Below are positions 27,892-37,400 of a stretch of 59,059 nt of DNA, piece after piece (position 1 is the first letter of the stretch; each line of letters begins with the position of its first letter). This DNA is from Cloacibacillus sp. (GTDB taxonomy: Bacteria > Synergistota > Synergistia > Synergistales > Synergistaceae): positions 1 through 59,059 of the forward strand of contig JAVVPF010000019.1 of assembly GCA_036655895.1 (NCBI GenBank), given 5' to 3'. The notes under the pieces were generated by a model. That model ran no database searches. It had not been told where the DNA came from and saw only the letters and a list, made by a program, of their open reading frames with translations. The translations under genes and the position numbers were made by a program.

Positions 27892-29255
27892 GCGCAGTAC
27901 TCCTTTATGGCTGCCTCCATTATGTCGGCTGCGCGGTTCATCAGTTCAGCGTCGCGGCACTCCGCGAAGATGCGGATGAGCGGTTCCGTTCCAGAGGGTC
28001 GCAGCAGCATCCTGCCTTTGCCCGCAAGAAGCGCCTCAGCGGCGCGAGCCGCCTCCGCGACCTTAGGGCTTTCCATAACGCATTTTTTGTCTTTGACCCT
28101 CATGTTGCGAAGCACCTGCGGATATTTTTCAAAGCGGTCGTAGAGCGTCGTTATATCTTCGTTCAGTTCGCCTACCGCCTTTAAGAAAAGTATCCCTGAG
28201 CAGAGCCCGTCTCCGGTGTTTGCGTATTCCAGCGCTATGATGTGCCCCGACTGTTCGCCTCCGATGCGGCCTCCCTCGCGCCGCATCGTATCGAGTACGT
28301 ACCGGTCTCCTACGGCGCAGCGGAAAACTTTTATTCCCTCTTCGTCCAGCAGGTCTTCAAGCGCCATGTTTGACATAACGGTCGCGGTGACTCCCGCGCC
28401 CAGCTCGTTGCGCGAGGCAAGCCACCTTCCGATGACCCAGAGCATGATGTCCCCGTCCAGCACGCGGCCCAAAGAATCGCAGAGCAGCACCCGGTCTGTA
28501 TCGCCGTCGTAGGCGATGCCAAGTTCCGCACCCTCTTCCCTTACGCGCGCGGCGAGCGTCTCTATGTGCGTGACGCCTACGTTTTTATTGATGTTCATGC
28601 CGTCGGGAGTGTCCGCCATGAAGACGGCGCGTCCTTCCCACTCTTTGAAGAGAGGCTCTACGAAGGCAGATGCCGCGCCGTTCGCGGCGTCGATAACGAC
28701 GGAGGCTTTTTTGTTTTTTATCTCACGGATGAGCTTGTGCAGCCTCTCCAAATACTGGAGCCTGTAGACGGAACCGTCGCTTACGCTTCCTATCTCCTCT
28801 GGACGTGCGAAGAGCGCAGCGGAGGCATCCAGGAATATCGCCTCTATGTCGGCTTCGTCGTCGTCTGTCAGTTTGAAGCCGTCTTTGTCAAGAAATTTGA
28901 TGCCGTTATACTCCGCGGGGTTGTGAGAGGCGCTGATGACTGCGCCTCCTGCAAAGTCGTTTGCGGCGGCGGTGCTGCTGACGCCGGGCGTAGGAATGAC
29001 GCCAAGGTCGCAGGCGTCTCCGCCGGCCGCGGTGATGCCTGCCATAAGCGCCGCCTGCAGCATTTCGCCCGACCTTCTCGTATCGCGCCCGACCGCTATC
29101 GCGGGGTGGGCAAAGCCATTCTGGCGCAGAAAAATGACGTAGGCCGCGCCTAGGCGCATCGCGGCCTCGGGGCGCATCATACCGTTGTTTGCAATGTCCC
29201 TTACGCCGTCGGTCCCGAAAAATTGTCTTTTCTTCTCCGCTTTGGAATTATTCAA
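27888..29255 (-). CDS. glmM: Phosphoglucosamine mutase
   Basis: It converts GlcN-6-P to GlcN-1-P, the step before GlmU. Motifs are the N-terminal RQFFGTDGVRDIAN, the phosphoserine loop VISASHNPAEYNG, the metal loop GDTDRVLLCD, the sugar-binding GGEQSGHI and the phosphate-binding RPSGTEPLIRI. It starts at a TTG codon with TAGGAG about 9 bases upstream. In Gram-positives GlmM binds and inhibits CdaA; the same operon order here suggests the same control, by inference. Confidence 0.96.
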   Translation of the reverse strand: MNNSKAEKKRQFFGTDGVRDIANNGMMRPEAAMRLGAAYVIFLRQNGFAHPAIAVGRDTRRSGEMLQAALMAGITAAGGDACDLGVIPTPGVSSTAAANDFAGGAVISASHNPAEYNGIKFLDKDGFKLTDDDEADIEAIFLDASAALFARPEEIGSVSDGSVYRLQYLERLHKLIREIKNKKASVVIDAANGAASAFVEPLFKEWEGRAVFMADTPDGMNINKNVGVTHIETLAARVREEGAELGIAYDGDTDRVLLCDSLGRVLDGDIMLWVIGRWLASRNELGAGVTATVMSNMALEDLLDEEGIKVFRCAVGDRYVLDTMRREGGRIGGEQSGHIIALEYANTGDGLCSGILFLKAVGELNEDITTLYDRFEKYPQVLRNMRVKDKKCVMESPKVAEAARAAEALLAGKGRMLLRPSGTEPLIRIFAECRDAELMNRAADIMEAAIKEYCA

Positions 29256-29336
29256 AGAGGCTCACTCCTATAATAGAATATAAAGATTTTTTATTTATCC
29301 GCCGCGCTCAAAATATGACAAGCGCGCCGCCGTCCG

Positions 29337-30650
29337 TCAGTCTATGACCGACGCCGCTATCTGCTCCGGTTCTATCTTCACTATCTGGAAATTTCTTTTT
29401 AAGTTTTTGACAAGCACGGGAAGCTGCGCCTGCTTTGAAACGATGTTTGAAACGTCTATGTAGAGTTCGCAGGGAGCGTGCGCCCCTGTGAGCCCGTCGA
29501 TGTCAAGTACGGGGCCTTCAACTGAGACTGAGACGCTCTGCGGCGCAAGCCGCCATTCTTTGCCGACATCCTCGCCCTCTACCATAAGCGGCACGTTGAC
29601 AAAGGTCTTTACGCCCATTTTCTTTGAAAGTTTTATCTCAACGCGCGCTCGGTCTGTGCCGGTTATCTCAACGTCCGGGTCAAGCTTCGCCGGCTGCATC
29701 GGTATCATGAGCTGTATGTTTTGGTCAAGCCCCGATATGTCGACGGGAGGCAGGGCAAGCGACTGCATTTTTCGGACTGCGGCGCTTCTGCCCCGTATCG
29801 AGACGCTGTCGGGAATGACCTTGATCGACTCGACCTGAAGGCCCTCCTGCGGCTGCCCTACGACGGAGACTTTGACAGGTATGCGTTCTCCGGCTATCTC
29901 GTTTTCAAAAACTACTTTGGCCTTCGTCTCCGACGGAGTTATTGTAAGACGTCCCTTCGCGCTCTCTCCGGCGAAGGTCGTGGCGGCTCCGCGTAATATT
30001 ATAGGCGCCGTCACGGAGCCGTTTTTGTCGAGCCTGTCAAGCGCTATGGCCGCTTCAAGGCTCTGTATCGCCATGACGTCGCTTTCTGGGCCGCTTATGA
30101 CGGCCTTTGACGGTGAAAGGTCTATTGAACCTATGACCGTGCCGTCCGGCGGCAGGCCTTCGGGCATCGGCGTCAGCGTCAGCGTGCGTTCAACGTGTCT
30201 GTATATCTCGACTTCGGCCATTGAGGGCTGCCAGCTGCGCAGGCGCGCGAACGACGGCACCTCTATGCGTATCGGCAGATTATATTTCCCTGGCTGCATC
30301 TCCGCCAGGCTGACCTCGGCCACGATGTCGGAGGGGCCGACGCTTGAAAGCGTGTTTATCCTGCCTACGACTTTGACCTCGACGCGCCGGTCTTTCGTAT
30401 AGTAAGAGACGCCCTTCGGAAGGTTCGTATATTTTATCTCCGCAGTGATGGTGCGCGCTGCGTCGGAATTTCCGTCAAGCGCAACGAACGACCAAAGGAA
30501 TATCGACATGAAGAGAGAGACTCCGCCCAGAAAAAGTTTCGACTGAAGGAACGACTCTCCCTTATAGTTGAAGCTGCCGCTCGCCTCAGAGATTTTTTTA
30601 TCGAACTCTTTAAATTTTTTCGTAAAAGAGGAGAGGCCGAATTTACGCAT
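29337..30650 (-). CDS. cdaR: YbbR-domain protein, CdaA regulator
   Basis: One N-terminal membrane helix (about residues 40-58) is followed by several YbbR repeats of about 80 residues exposed outside the membrane (segments such as LPKGVSYYTKDRRVEVKVVG and IPVKVSVVGQPQEGLQVES). In Bacillus and Listeria CdaR binds CdaA and modulates c-di-AMP output. ATG 30650 is preferred over GTG 30659 because GGGGAG lies 8 bases before it. Its start lies within the tail region of cdaA, indicating coupling. Confidence 0.92.
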   Translation of the reverse strand: MRKFGLSSFTKKFKEFDKKISEASGSFNYKGESFLQSKLFLGGVSLFMSIFLWSFVALDGNSDAARTITAEIKYTNLPKGVSYYTKDRRVEVKVVGRINTLSSVGPSDIVAEVSLAEMQPGKYNLPIRIEVPSFARLRSWQPSMAEVEIYRHVERTLTLTPMPEGLPPDGTVIGSIDLSPSKAVISGPESDVMAIQSLEAAIALDRLDKNGSVTAPIILRGAATTFAGESAKGRLTITPSETKAKVVFENEIAGERIPVKVSVVGQPQEGLQVESIKVIPDSVSIRGRSAAVRKMQSLALPPVDISGLDQNIQLMIPMQPAKLDPDVEITGTDRARVEIKLSKKMGVKTFVNVPLMVEGEDVGKEWRLAPQSVSVSVEGPVLDIDGLTGAHAPCELYIDVSNIVSKQAQLPVLVKNLKRNFQIVKIEPEQIAASVID

Positions 30651-31470
30651 TTCTATCACTCCCCGCCCATTGCTGCTGTATCTCTTCGCGCAGCCGCTCC
30701 ATAAAGTTCGTCTCTTTTTTCTCGTAGCTGAAGTAGTGGCTGCATATCCTAAGCAGCTGCTCTTCGCTGAGCGGCTTTGAGAAATGCCCCGCTACCGCCG
30801 CGCGGACTTCGCCGCGCTCCTCGGAGACTATTAGCGCTATCGCGTCGGACATCTCCGTGACGCCGAGCGCCGCGCGGTGACGCGTGCCGAACCATCTTGA
30901 AAGGTCCGTCTTTTCCGTGAGCGGCAGATAGCAGCCCGCGGATATTATACATTTTTGATCCATGACGACGGCGCCGTCGTGAAGCGGCGTGCCGGGCCAG
31001 AAGATGGAGACCAGCAGCTCTTCCGTGATGTCGGCCTGTAGAAGCACCGCGGTCCTCCAGACCTCTTTAAGGCTCGTGTCGCGCTGAAGCACGCAGAGCG
31101 CGCCTATGCGCTGGGTGCTGCAATAGATGAGGGCCTTTGTAAGCTGGTCGGCGCGCGTGTCTATCTCCTGCTCGTCGCGGCCCACCTTCCATAGATGGCC
31201 CTTGCCGAGCTCTTCGAGCATGTGGCGCAGCTCCGGCTGAAAAAGTATCGGAATGACTATTATAAAGGCGCCGAGCATTTTTTCGATGATCCATGAGAGG
31301 CTGCGCAGCTCCAGAATGTTCGCAACGGCCCCGATGAGGCCTATGATGAGCACGCCGCGTATGAGCTGCATCGCGCGCGTTCCAACGAGCAGCATGAGCA
31401 CCCTGAAGATAAGGAAGGAAACTATCAGTATGTCTAAAAAATCCTGCCAGCGCAGGTCAAAAAAAGCCAA
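30643..31470 (-). CDS. cdaA: Diadenylate cyclase CdaA
   Basis: A membrane-bound DisA_N cyclase making c-di-AMP from two ATP. Three membrane helices lie in residues 1-90, then the catalytic domain with TPLHDGAVVM and GTRHRAALG motifs. The length of 275 residues is typical. It begins at TTG with GGGAGGAG upstream. It is the first gene of cdaA-cdaR-glmM-galU, with a promoter just before it. Confidence 0.96.
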   Translation of the reverse strand: MAFFDLRWQDFLDILIVSFLIFRVLMLLVGTRAMQLIRGVLIIGLIGAVANILELRSLSWIIEKMLGAFIIVIPILFQPELRHMLEELGKGHLWKVGRDEQEIDTRADQLTKALIYCSTQRIGALCVLQRDTSLKEVWRTAVLLQADITEELLVSIFWPGTPLHDGAVVMDQKCIISAGCYLPLTEKTDLSRWFGTRHRAALGVTEMSDAIALIVSEERGEVRAAVAGHFSKPLSEEQLLRICSHYFSYEKKETNFMERLREEIQQQWAGSDRNA

Positions 31471-31544
31471 CAGAGCACTCCTCCCTTCTTGTCCCGCTCG
31501 CGACTGGAACCAGCGGCGCGGCGCAGAGGCCGCACCGCGTTTTA

Positions 31545-31574
31545 ATGATACTCGTTATTGCCGGCAAAGGCAAT
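31545..31574 (-). promoter_or_regulatory. Promoter of the cdaA operon
   Basis: On the minus strand TTGCCT (31568-31573) and TATCAT (31545-31550) are exactly 17 bases apart, giving 4/6 and 5/6 matches. The -35 lies in a short perfect inverted repeat, ATTGCC (31557-31562) with GGCAAT (31569-31574), which could be an operator. The leader before cdaA is about 70 bases. Confidence 0.55.
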
Positions 31575-31584
31575 CAGAGGCCGT

Positions 31585-32430
31585 CTACTGCCCGCGCACC
31601 TTTCGCAAAAAAGAGAGGTTGCCCTCGTCGCCTATGCCCTCTTTGGGCGTTTCAAGGATCGTAGGCACTTTCGCAAAACGCTCGTCGTTCATAAGCAGCG
31701 CGAAGGGCTGAAAACCTATCTCCCCGTCTCCCAGATGCGTGTGGCGGTCAAGGTTCGAGCCGCGCTCCGCTTTACTGTCGTTCAAATGCCAGCAGAGGAC
31801 GTTGTCGGTGCCGATATGCTTGTCGACGGCTGCGACAAAACGTTCGTAGGCTTCGGGAGAACGCAGGTCGTAGCCCGCGGCGAATACATGACAGGTGTCC
31901 ACGCAGAAGGCAAGCCGTTCGTCGTAGTCCATTTGCTCCTGTATCTCCCTGAAGTGTTCAAGCTCCGCCCCTATTACGCTCCCCTGCCCAGCCATCGTTT
32001 CAAGCAGTATCCGGCATCCGCAGGCCGATGTTTCGTCAAAGAGCCGTGCAAGCGACTCCGTTATGTTTTTTATAGCGGCCGCCTCCGTGGCGCCCTTTGC
32101 GTACCCCGGGTGCAGAACGATGTCGTCGATGCCGAGCTGATGGCAGCGCTCTACCTCCTCGCGTATCGCGTTTCTGCTCTTTTCGAGGATCTCAGCCTCC
32201 GAAGAGGCGAGGTTTATCAGGTACGAGGCGTGCGAGACGACGCATTTTACCGACGACATCCGCCAGGCGCGGAAGAAATCTTCCGCCTCCTGCAAAGTTA
32301 TCGGCTTGTTCTGCCACTGGCGGTGGCTGCGCGTAAATATCTGCATGGATTCGCAGCCCAGCGCCTCCGCGCGCGCGAAGGCCTTGTCGAGGCCACCCGC
32401 GACAGATACGTGCGTCCCGATAAGGGCCAT
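31585..32430 (-). CDS. nfo: Endonuclease IV (AP endonuclease)
   Basis: It cuts 5' of abasic sites in base-excision repair, using three zinc ions. The TIM-barrel family is recognised from IGTHVSVAGGLDKAFARA, VSHASYLINLAS, LHPGYAKG, LLETMAGQG, CVDTCHVFAAGYD and HLNDSKAERGSNLDRHTHLG. The length of 281 residues is standard. Its start overlaps the pyk stop by one base (TGATG). Confidence 0.96.
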   Translation of the reverse strand: MALIGTHVSVAGGLDKAFARAEALGCESMQIFTRSHRQWQNKPITLQEAEDFFRAWRMSSVKCVVSHASYLINLASSEAEILEKSRNAIREEVERCHQLGIDDIVLHPGYAKGATEAAAIKNITESLARLFDETSACGCRILLETMAGQGSVIGAELEHFREIQEQMDYDERLAFCVDTCHVFAAGYDLRSPEAYERFVAAVDKHIGTDNVLCWHLNDSKAERGSNLDRHTHLGDGEIGFQPFALLMNDERFAKVPTILETPKEGIGDEGNLSFLRKVRGQ

Positions 32431-34187
32431 CAGACGGCCCTGCCCATATAGACCCTGCCGCTCACCCCGTCGATCGTAAGCATCACGCCGTCTTCGACCT
32501 TATCCATTATTCCGCGCACTCCCGTGATGAACGGCACGCCGCGGTCAAGCGCTATGACGCCCGCGTGCGTGGTGAGGCCGGCCTCCTCTGTGATGACGCC
32601 GCCCGCCTTTTCAAGCGCCGGGATATATTCCCTGCCGCTCTTTTTTATGACGAGTATCTTATCCGGCGCAGCCTTCAAAAGAGCCTCCTCCGGCGTGAAG
32701 GCCTTCACCGCTTCCGCCGTGAGCCTCCTGCGTCCGAGTGAGAGGCCGTTGCCGACTACGTTGCCTATGCGCCAGACGTTGAGCATGTTTGTGCTGCCCG
32801 GCTCGCCTAGCGGCACGCCAGAGGTGATGACGATGTTGTCGCCGGTGCGCGCAAGCCCCTCCTGCGTCACGAGCGTGACGGCGTTCGTCACTGATTTTTC
32901 AAGTTCGCCCGTCATCGGGCATATAAAGGGCTGGACCCCCCACACGAGCGCAAGCTGCCTCCATGTAGAAAGGTTCGGCGTCGCCGCTATTATCGGACAG
33001 GGCGGGCGGTACTTGCTGACCATGCGCGCCGTGCCTCCGGTGGAGGTGAGCGAAAGTATCGCGACCGCCCCTACCTCTTTTGCTATGTCGCGCGCCGCGT
33101 GGCTTACCGCGTCCGCCGTCTCGCAGACTGCGGGCGTCGCGCGCGGCTTCCTGCGCCACAGCTCGCGGTCGCGCTCGGTGCGCATGATTATTTTATTCAT
33201 AGTGCGCACCGCCTCTACGGGATATTTTCCGCCCGCCGTCTCGCCAGAGAGCATGACCGCGTCCGCGCCGTCGATGACGGCGTTTGCCACGTCGTTTGCC
33301 TCAGCTCGTGTGGGGCGCGGGTTTCGTATCATTGAGTCGAGCATCTGCGTAGCCACTATGACGGGCTTGCCCTGAGCGCGGCATTTTTCTATTATCTCTT
33401 TCTGGACCATCGGGACGTCTTCGGTGTTCATCTCAACGCCCAGGTCTCCGCGCGCCACCATCATGCCGTCAACGACGTCAAGTATCTCGTCTATGTTGTC
33501 GACGGACTGTCGCGTCTCCATCTTTGCGATTATCTTAGCCGACGCGCCCGCCTCTTCAAGTATCCGGCGCACCTCGATTATGTCCTCCTTGTTTCTAACA
33601 AAGGAGACGGCGACGTAGTCTACGTTGTGCAGAGCGCCCCAGCGAAGGTCCGCGATATCCTTCTCGGTGAGCGTCGGCACGGAAAGATCCGCGCCAGGGA
33701 CGTTGACGCCCTTGTGCTCGCCAAGCTCGCCGCCTACGATGACGCGGCACTTGACTCCATCAGCCGACGTTTCAAGCACTTCGAGGTTTATCGCGCCGTC
33801 GTCGATGAAAATATTCTGACCTGCGCTCACCTCGCGCGCAAGCGGCGGGTAGTCTATGTAGACGCCGTTTTCATCGCCGGTTTTTTTATCAAAAAACAGC
33901 GTGAAGTCCGTGTCGGCTGCAAGCATGATCTTCCCGTGCCCCGGCAGTTCTCCGGTGCGTATCTCGGGGCCCTTTGTGTCAAGCAGCACCGCTATGGGCT
34001 GCTGACGCTCCTGCTCCACCGCGCGGACGTTCGCTATCGTTTTTCCGTGCGACTCATGGTCTCCGTGGCTGAAGTTCAGCCGCGCCACATTCATGCCGGC
34101 CTCCGCTATGGCGTATAGCGTGTCGTGATCCCAGCAGGCCGGGCCTATGGTGCATGTTATCTTTACACTGCGTTCCAGTTTTTCCAT
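32430..34187 (-). CDS. pyk: Pyruvate kinase with C-terminal PEP-utilising domain
   Basis: It transfers phosphate from PEP to ADP. The N-terminal barrel shows CTIGPACWDHDTL, NFSHGDHESH, the metal/substrate site KMETRQSVDNIDEILDVVDG, and DSMIRNPRPTRAEANDVANAVIDGAD. After residue about 480 an extra domain carries GLTTHAGVIALDRGVPFITG, the swivelling phosphohistidine-like module found in the Bacillus-type 585-residue enzyme. The module has the Thr-His pair but is thought not to be phosphorylated in this family. Neighbours are mtrB upstream and nfo downstream. Confidence 0.96.
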   Translation of the reverse strand: MEKLERSVKITCTIGPACWDHDTLYAIAEAGMNVARLNFSHGDHESHGKTIANVRAVEQERQQPIAVLLDTKGPEIRTGELPGHGKIMLAADTDFTLFFDKKTGDENGVYIDYPPLAREVSAGQNIFIDDGAINLEVLETSADGVKCRVIVGGELGEHKGVNVPGADLSVPTLTEKDIADLRWGALHNVDYVAVSFVRNKEDIIEVRRILEEAGASAKIIAKMETRQSVDNIDEILDVVDGMMVARGDLGVEMNTEDVPMVQKEIIEKCRAQGKPVIVATQMLDSMIRNPRPTRAEANDVANAVIDGADAVMLSGETAGGKYPVEAVRTMNKIIMRTERDRELWRRKPRATPAVCETADAVSHAARDIAKEVGAVAILSLTSTGGTARMVSKYRPPCPIIAATPNLSTWRQLALVWGVQPFICPMTGELEKSVTNAVTLVTQEGLARTGDNIVITSGVPLGEPGSTNMLNVWRIGNVVGNGLSLGRRRLTAEAVKAFTPEEALLKAAPDKILVIKKSGREYIPALEKAGGVITEEAGLTTHAGVIALDRGVPFITGVRGIMDKVEDGVMLTIDGVSGRVYMGRAV

Positions 34188-34205
34188 TTTATCTCTTTGA
34201 TTTCC

Positions 34206-34436
34206 TCATCTTCCACTTTCGATTTCGCCGTGAGAGGTTATCACCTTCGCGTGTCCCCTGATCTTCATCGCCGATATATTTTCCGTGAACTGCGCTATCC
34301 AGACCTCGCCCTGTTCAAGTTTCTCCGTGTGCAGAAATTTATTCTCCGCGCCGCGCGTTACTCCGGTGACGGTGACGCCGCTTTCCAGCGCCTTTACTGT
34401 GATATAGTCCGCCGTGTGTTCAGAATTTACAGCCAT
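34206..34436 (-). CDS. mtrB: Tryptophan RNA-binding attenuation protein (TRAP)
   Basis: This 76-residue protein aligns end to end with Bacillus TRAP. It has VKALESGVTVTGVTRG, KFLHTEKLEQGEVWIAQFTE and AMKIRGHA, matching the beta-strand order of the 11-subunit ring. The RNA-contacting Lys-Lys-Arg set is present (Lys39, Lys58, Arg60, equivalent to Bacillus 37, 56, 58). In the tryptophan pocket Thr27, Gly29, Gln49, Thr51 and Ser55 are kept, but Bacillus Thr30, His51 and Thr52 correspond to Asn32, Asn53 and Ile54. TRAP binds NAG repeats in trp leader RNA when loaded with tryptophan. No trp gene is in this window. A GAGGAG site lies 8 bases before the ATG, and the gene sits between dnaE and pyk. 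Confidence 0.9.
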   Translation of the reverse strand: MAVNSEHTADYITVKALESGVTVTGVTRGAENKFLHTEKLEQGEVWIAQFTENISAMKIRGHAKVITSHGEIESGR

Positions 34437-34465
34437 CTTTACTTCTCCTCTCCTGTCTGTGCCGC

Positions 34466-37400
34466 CTATATGAAAGTGACCAGTCCCTGCGACATGTCGT
34501 CAAGCTCTTTTCTCAGCTCCGGGCAGATGTTGACCTTTATCTTTTTTATCAAAGAGACGGTCGTCTCGTCCCCGTTTGCCATCTTAAGGATTATCTCACT
34601 TTTCCCCGGATGCTTTGTCAGTATTTTAAAGAAATCGTCGTAGAACTTTCCCGCCGCGCCCGCGCACTGAAGCGTGATGACTGCGCGGCGGTCCAATTTC
34701 ACACTGTACTCGTCCTCGGTGAATATGTCGTCCGCCATTATTGATATTCCGCGGTCCTCGCGCGGCTTGCCCTTTATAAAATAGAGGCGTCCCGGCTCAA
34801 GTATCGGCTTGAACTGCGTCCAGCGCGAGCCGAAGATCAAGACGTCCACAGTGCCGCAGTTGTCCTCAAAGACCGCCGTACCGTACGGGTTGCCGGAGCT
34901 TTTGCTGAATTTCTCCGCGACTGCGGTAAGCAGCCCAGCCGTGACCGCCGGCTGCCCAGACTGCCATCTGCCAAGCTGACAGATGGGGCAGGTGACGTAC
35001 GGCGTCGCCTTTTCCTCATACTGGTCGTATGGATGGCCGGATATATAAAGCCCCATGCTCTCTTTTTCAAGGTCCAGCTTCTGGCGTTCGTTGAAGTCGT
35101 CCATCTCCGCCATCTCCGGCACAAGCATAGCGTCGTCCTCGTCCCCGAAGAGCGAGGCCTGGTTGGTATCCTGCGACTGACGCTGCGCCTGCTCGACAAA
35201 AAGCGGCACTGAGTTGAGCAACTTCGCGCGGTTTTGTTCGAGGCTGTCGAATGCGCCGGACTTGATCAGATTTTCGATGACGCCCTTATTGACCTGCCGC
35301 GTATCTATCTTCGTCAGGAAGTCCCAGAACGACGTAAAGCGTCCTGCCTTCGCACGGCTTTCGATGATGTTCGCTACGGCGGCGTCTCCAACCTTCGCTA
35401 TGGCGGATAGCCCCAGCCTTATGACCTCGCCTACGACTGTGAAGTCCTCTTTTGATTCGTTTATGTCCGGCGGCAGAACGGGGTAGCCCGAGTCGCGCAC
35501 GCTTCTTATGTACTGCCCGAGCACCTCCATCTTGGAACCGATGAGGCTCGTGAGGTAGGAGGCGAGAAATTCCGGCCCATAATTTGCTTTAAGCCACGCC
35601 GTCCAGTAGGCGATGAGGCCGTAGGCCGCGCTGTGGGATTTGTTGAAGCCGTAGCCCGCGAACTTTTCGATGATGTCAAATATTTCTCCCGCGTTCTTTG
35701 CGTCAACGCCGTTTTTGACGGCGCCGTCGACAAATTTCACGCGTTCCTTTTCCATGACCTCTTTTTTCTTTTTTCCCATCGCGCGCCGCAAAAGGTCGGC
35801 TTCGCCAAGCGAGTAGCCTGCCAGCGCCTGTGCACTCTGCATGACCTGTTCCTGATAGAGGATGACGCCGTAGGTGTCCTTCATGTAAGGCTCAAGCTTC
35901 GGATGCAGATAATGCACCTGATCCTGTCCGTGTTTGCATTTGACGTATGTGTCGACCATCCCGCTTTCAAGCGGGCCGGGGCGGTAGAGCGCCATGAGGG
36001 CGATTACGTCGCCGAAGCAGTCGGGCTTGAGCCGCCGCACCAGCGCCGTGATGCCGGCGGATTCAAGCTGGAAGACGCCTAGCGTCTCTCCTCGCTGGAG
36101 CATTTCAAAGGTCTTCGCGTCGTCCATCGGCACGTCGTTCAGGTCAATGCGCCCCTTGCCATTGCCCTCTATATTTTTCACCGCGCCGTCAAGCACGGAG
36201 AGGGTACGGAGGCCCAAAAAGTCCATCTTGACCAGCCCCAGCTTTTCCACAGGCTCCATAGGATACTGCGTGGCCACCTGATTTTCGCCGAACTTGCGCA
36301 CCGGAACCATGTCGCTTGTCGGCTTCGGCGTTATGACGACACCGGCCGCGTGCTGCGAGCAGTGCCGCGCCAGCCCCTCTATCTGCATCGCCGTGTCTAT
36401 CAGTTTTTTTATCTCCGGCTTTGACTCGTATGCCGTCTTCATGTCCGGCACATGTTCAAGCGCGCCTTTAATGTCTTTTATATCGGGCGTAGGCATAGCC
36501 GGTATGAGCTTCGCAATGGCGTTGACCTCGGCTATCGGGATGTCGAGCGCGCGCCCGACGTCCTTTATAGCGCCTCGGCTCTTCATGCGTCCGAAAGTTA
36601 TTATCTGCGATACGTGGTCGACGCCGTATTTTTCAACGATGTAGGCGATAAGCTCTTCACGCCCCTTGTCGGAGACGTCGGTGTCGATATCTGGCATACT
36701 TATGCGTTCTGGGTTCAGGAAGCGTTCAAAGAGCAGGTCGTATTTTATGGGGTCGAGGTCCGTTATGCCAAGCGAATAGGCTACAAGCGACCCGGCAGCG
36801 GAGCCTCGGCCAGGGCCTATCGGGATGTTCCGCGACTTGGCCGCGACGATGATATCGGAGACGATGCAGAAGTATCCGGGAAAGTCCATCTGCTCTATGA
36901 CGCCAAGCTCGTATTCGAGCCGTTCAAGATAGTCCAGCGGCGGCTCTTCAGTTTTGAGCCGGCGGCGCAGCCCTTCGGCCGCTATCCTGCGCAGATGCGT
37001 CGACAGCGTCTCGCCGGGGGGCAGCGGAAATTCCGGCAGATAGTAGTGGCCCATCTTTAGCTTGACGTCGCAGCGGTCCGCTATCTTCTGCGTGTTTATC
37101 AGCGAATCGGGCAGCTCCGCGCCGAAGATGCTCCACATCTCCTCCGGCGAGCGGAAGTAATAATCGTCCCCCTGAAAGCGGTAGCGCTTTTCGTCTGTCA
37201 CCTTGCTCCCCGTGCCTACGCAGAGCAGTATGTCGTGCCACGAGGCGTCCGAACGCTTCATGTAATGCGAGTCGTTTGTCGCGATGAGCGGGATGCCGAG
37301 TTTTTTTGACATCTCAACGAGCGTCTTGTTGACTATCGCCTGCTCAGGGATGCCGTTTGGCTGCACTTCAAGAAAAAAGTTTCCTTCGCCCATGATGTCC

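Noticed and set aside
34437-34466. TRAP-binding NAG repeats in front of mtrB itself
   Set aside because: A few GAG/CAG/AAG triplets occur around the Shine-Dalgarno sequence, but nothing close to the 9-11 spaced repeats required.
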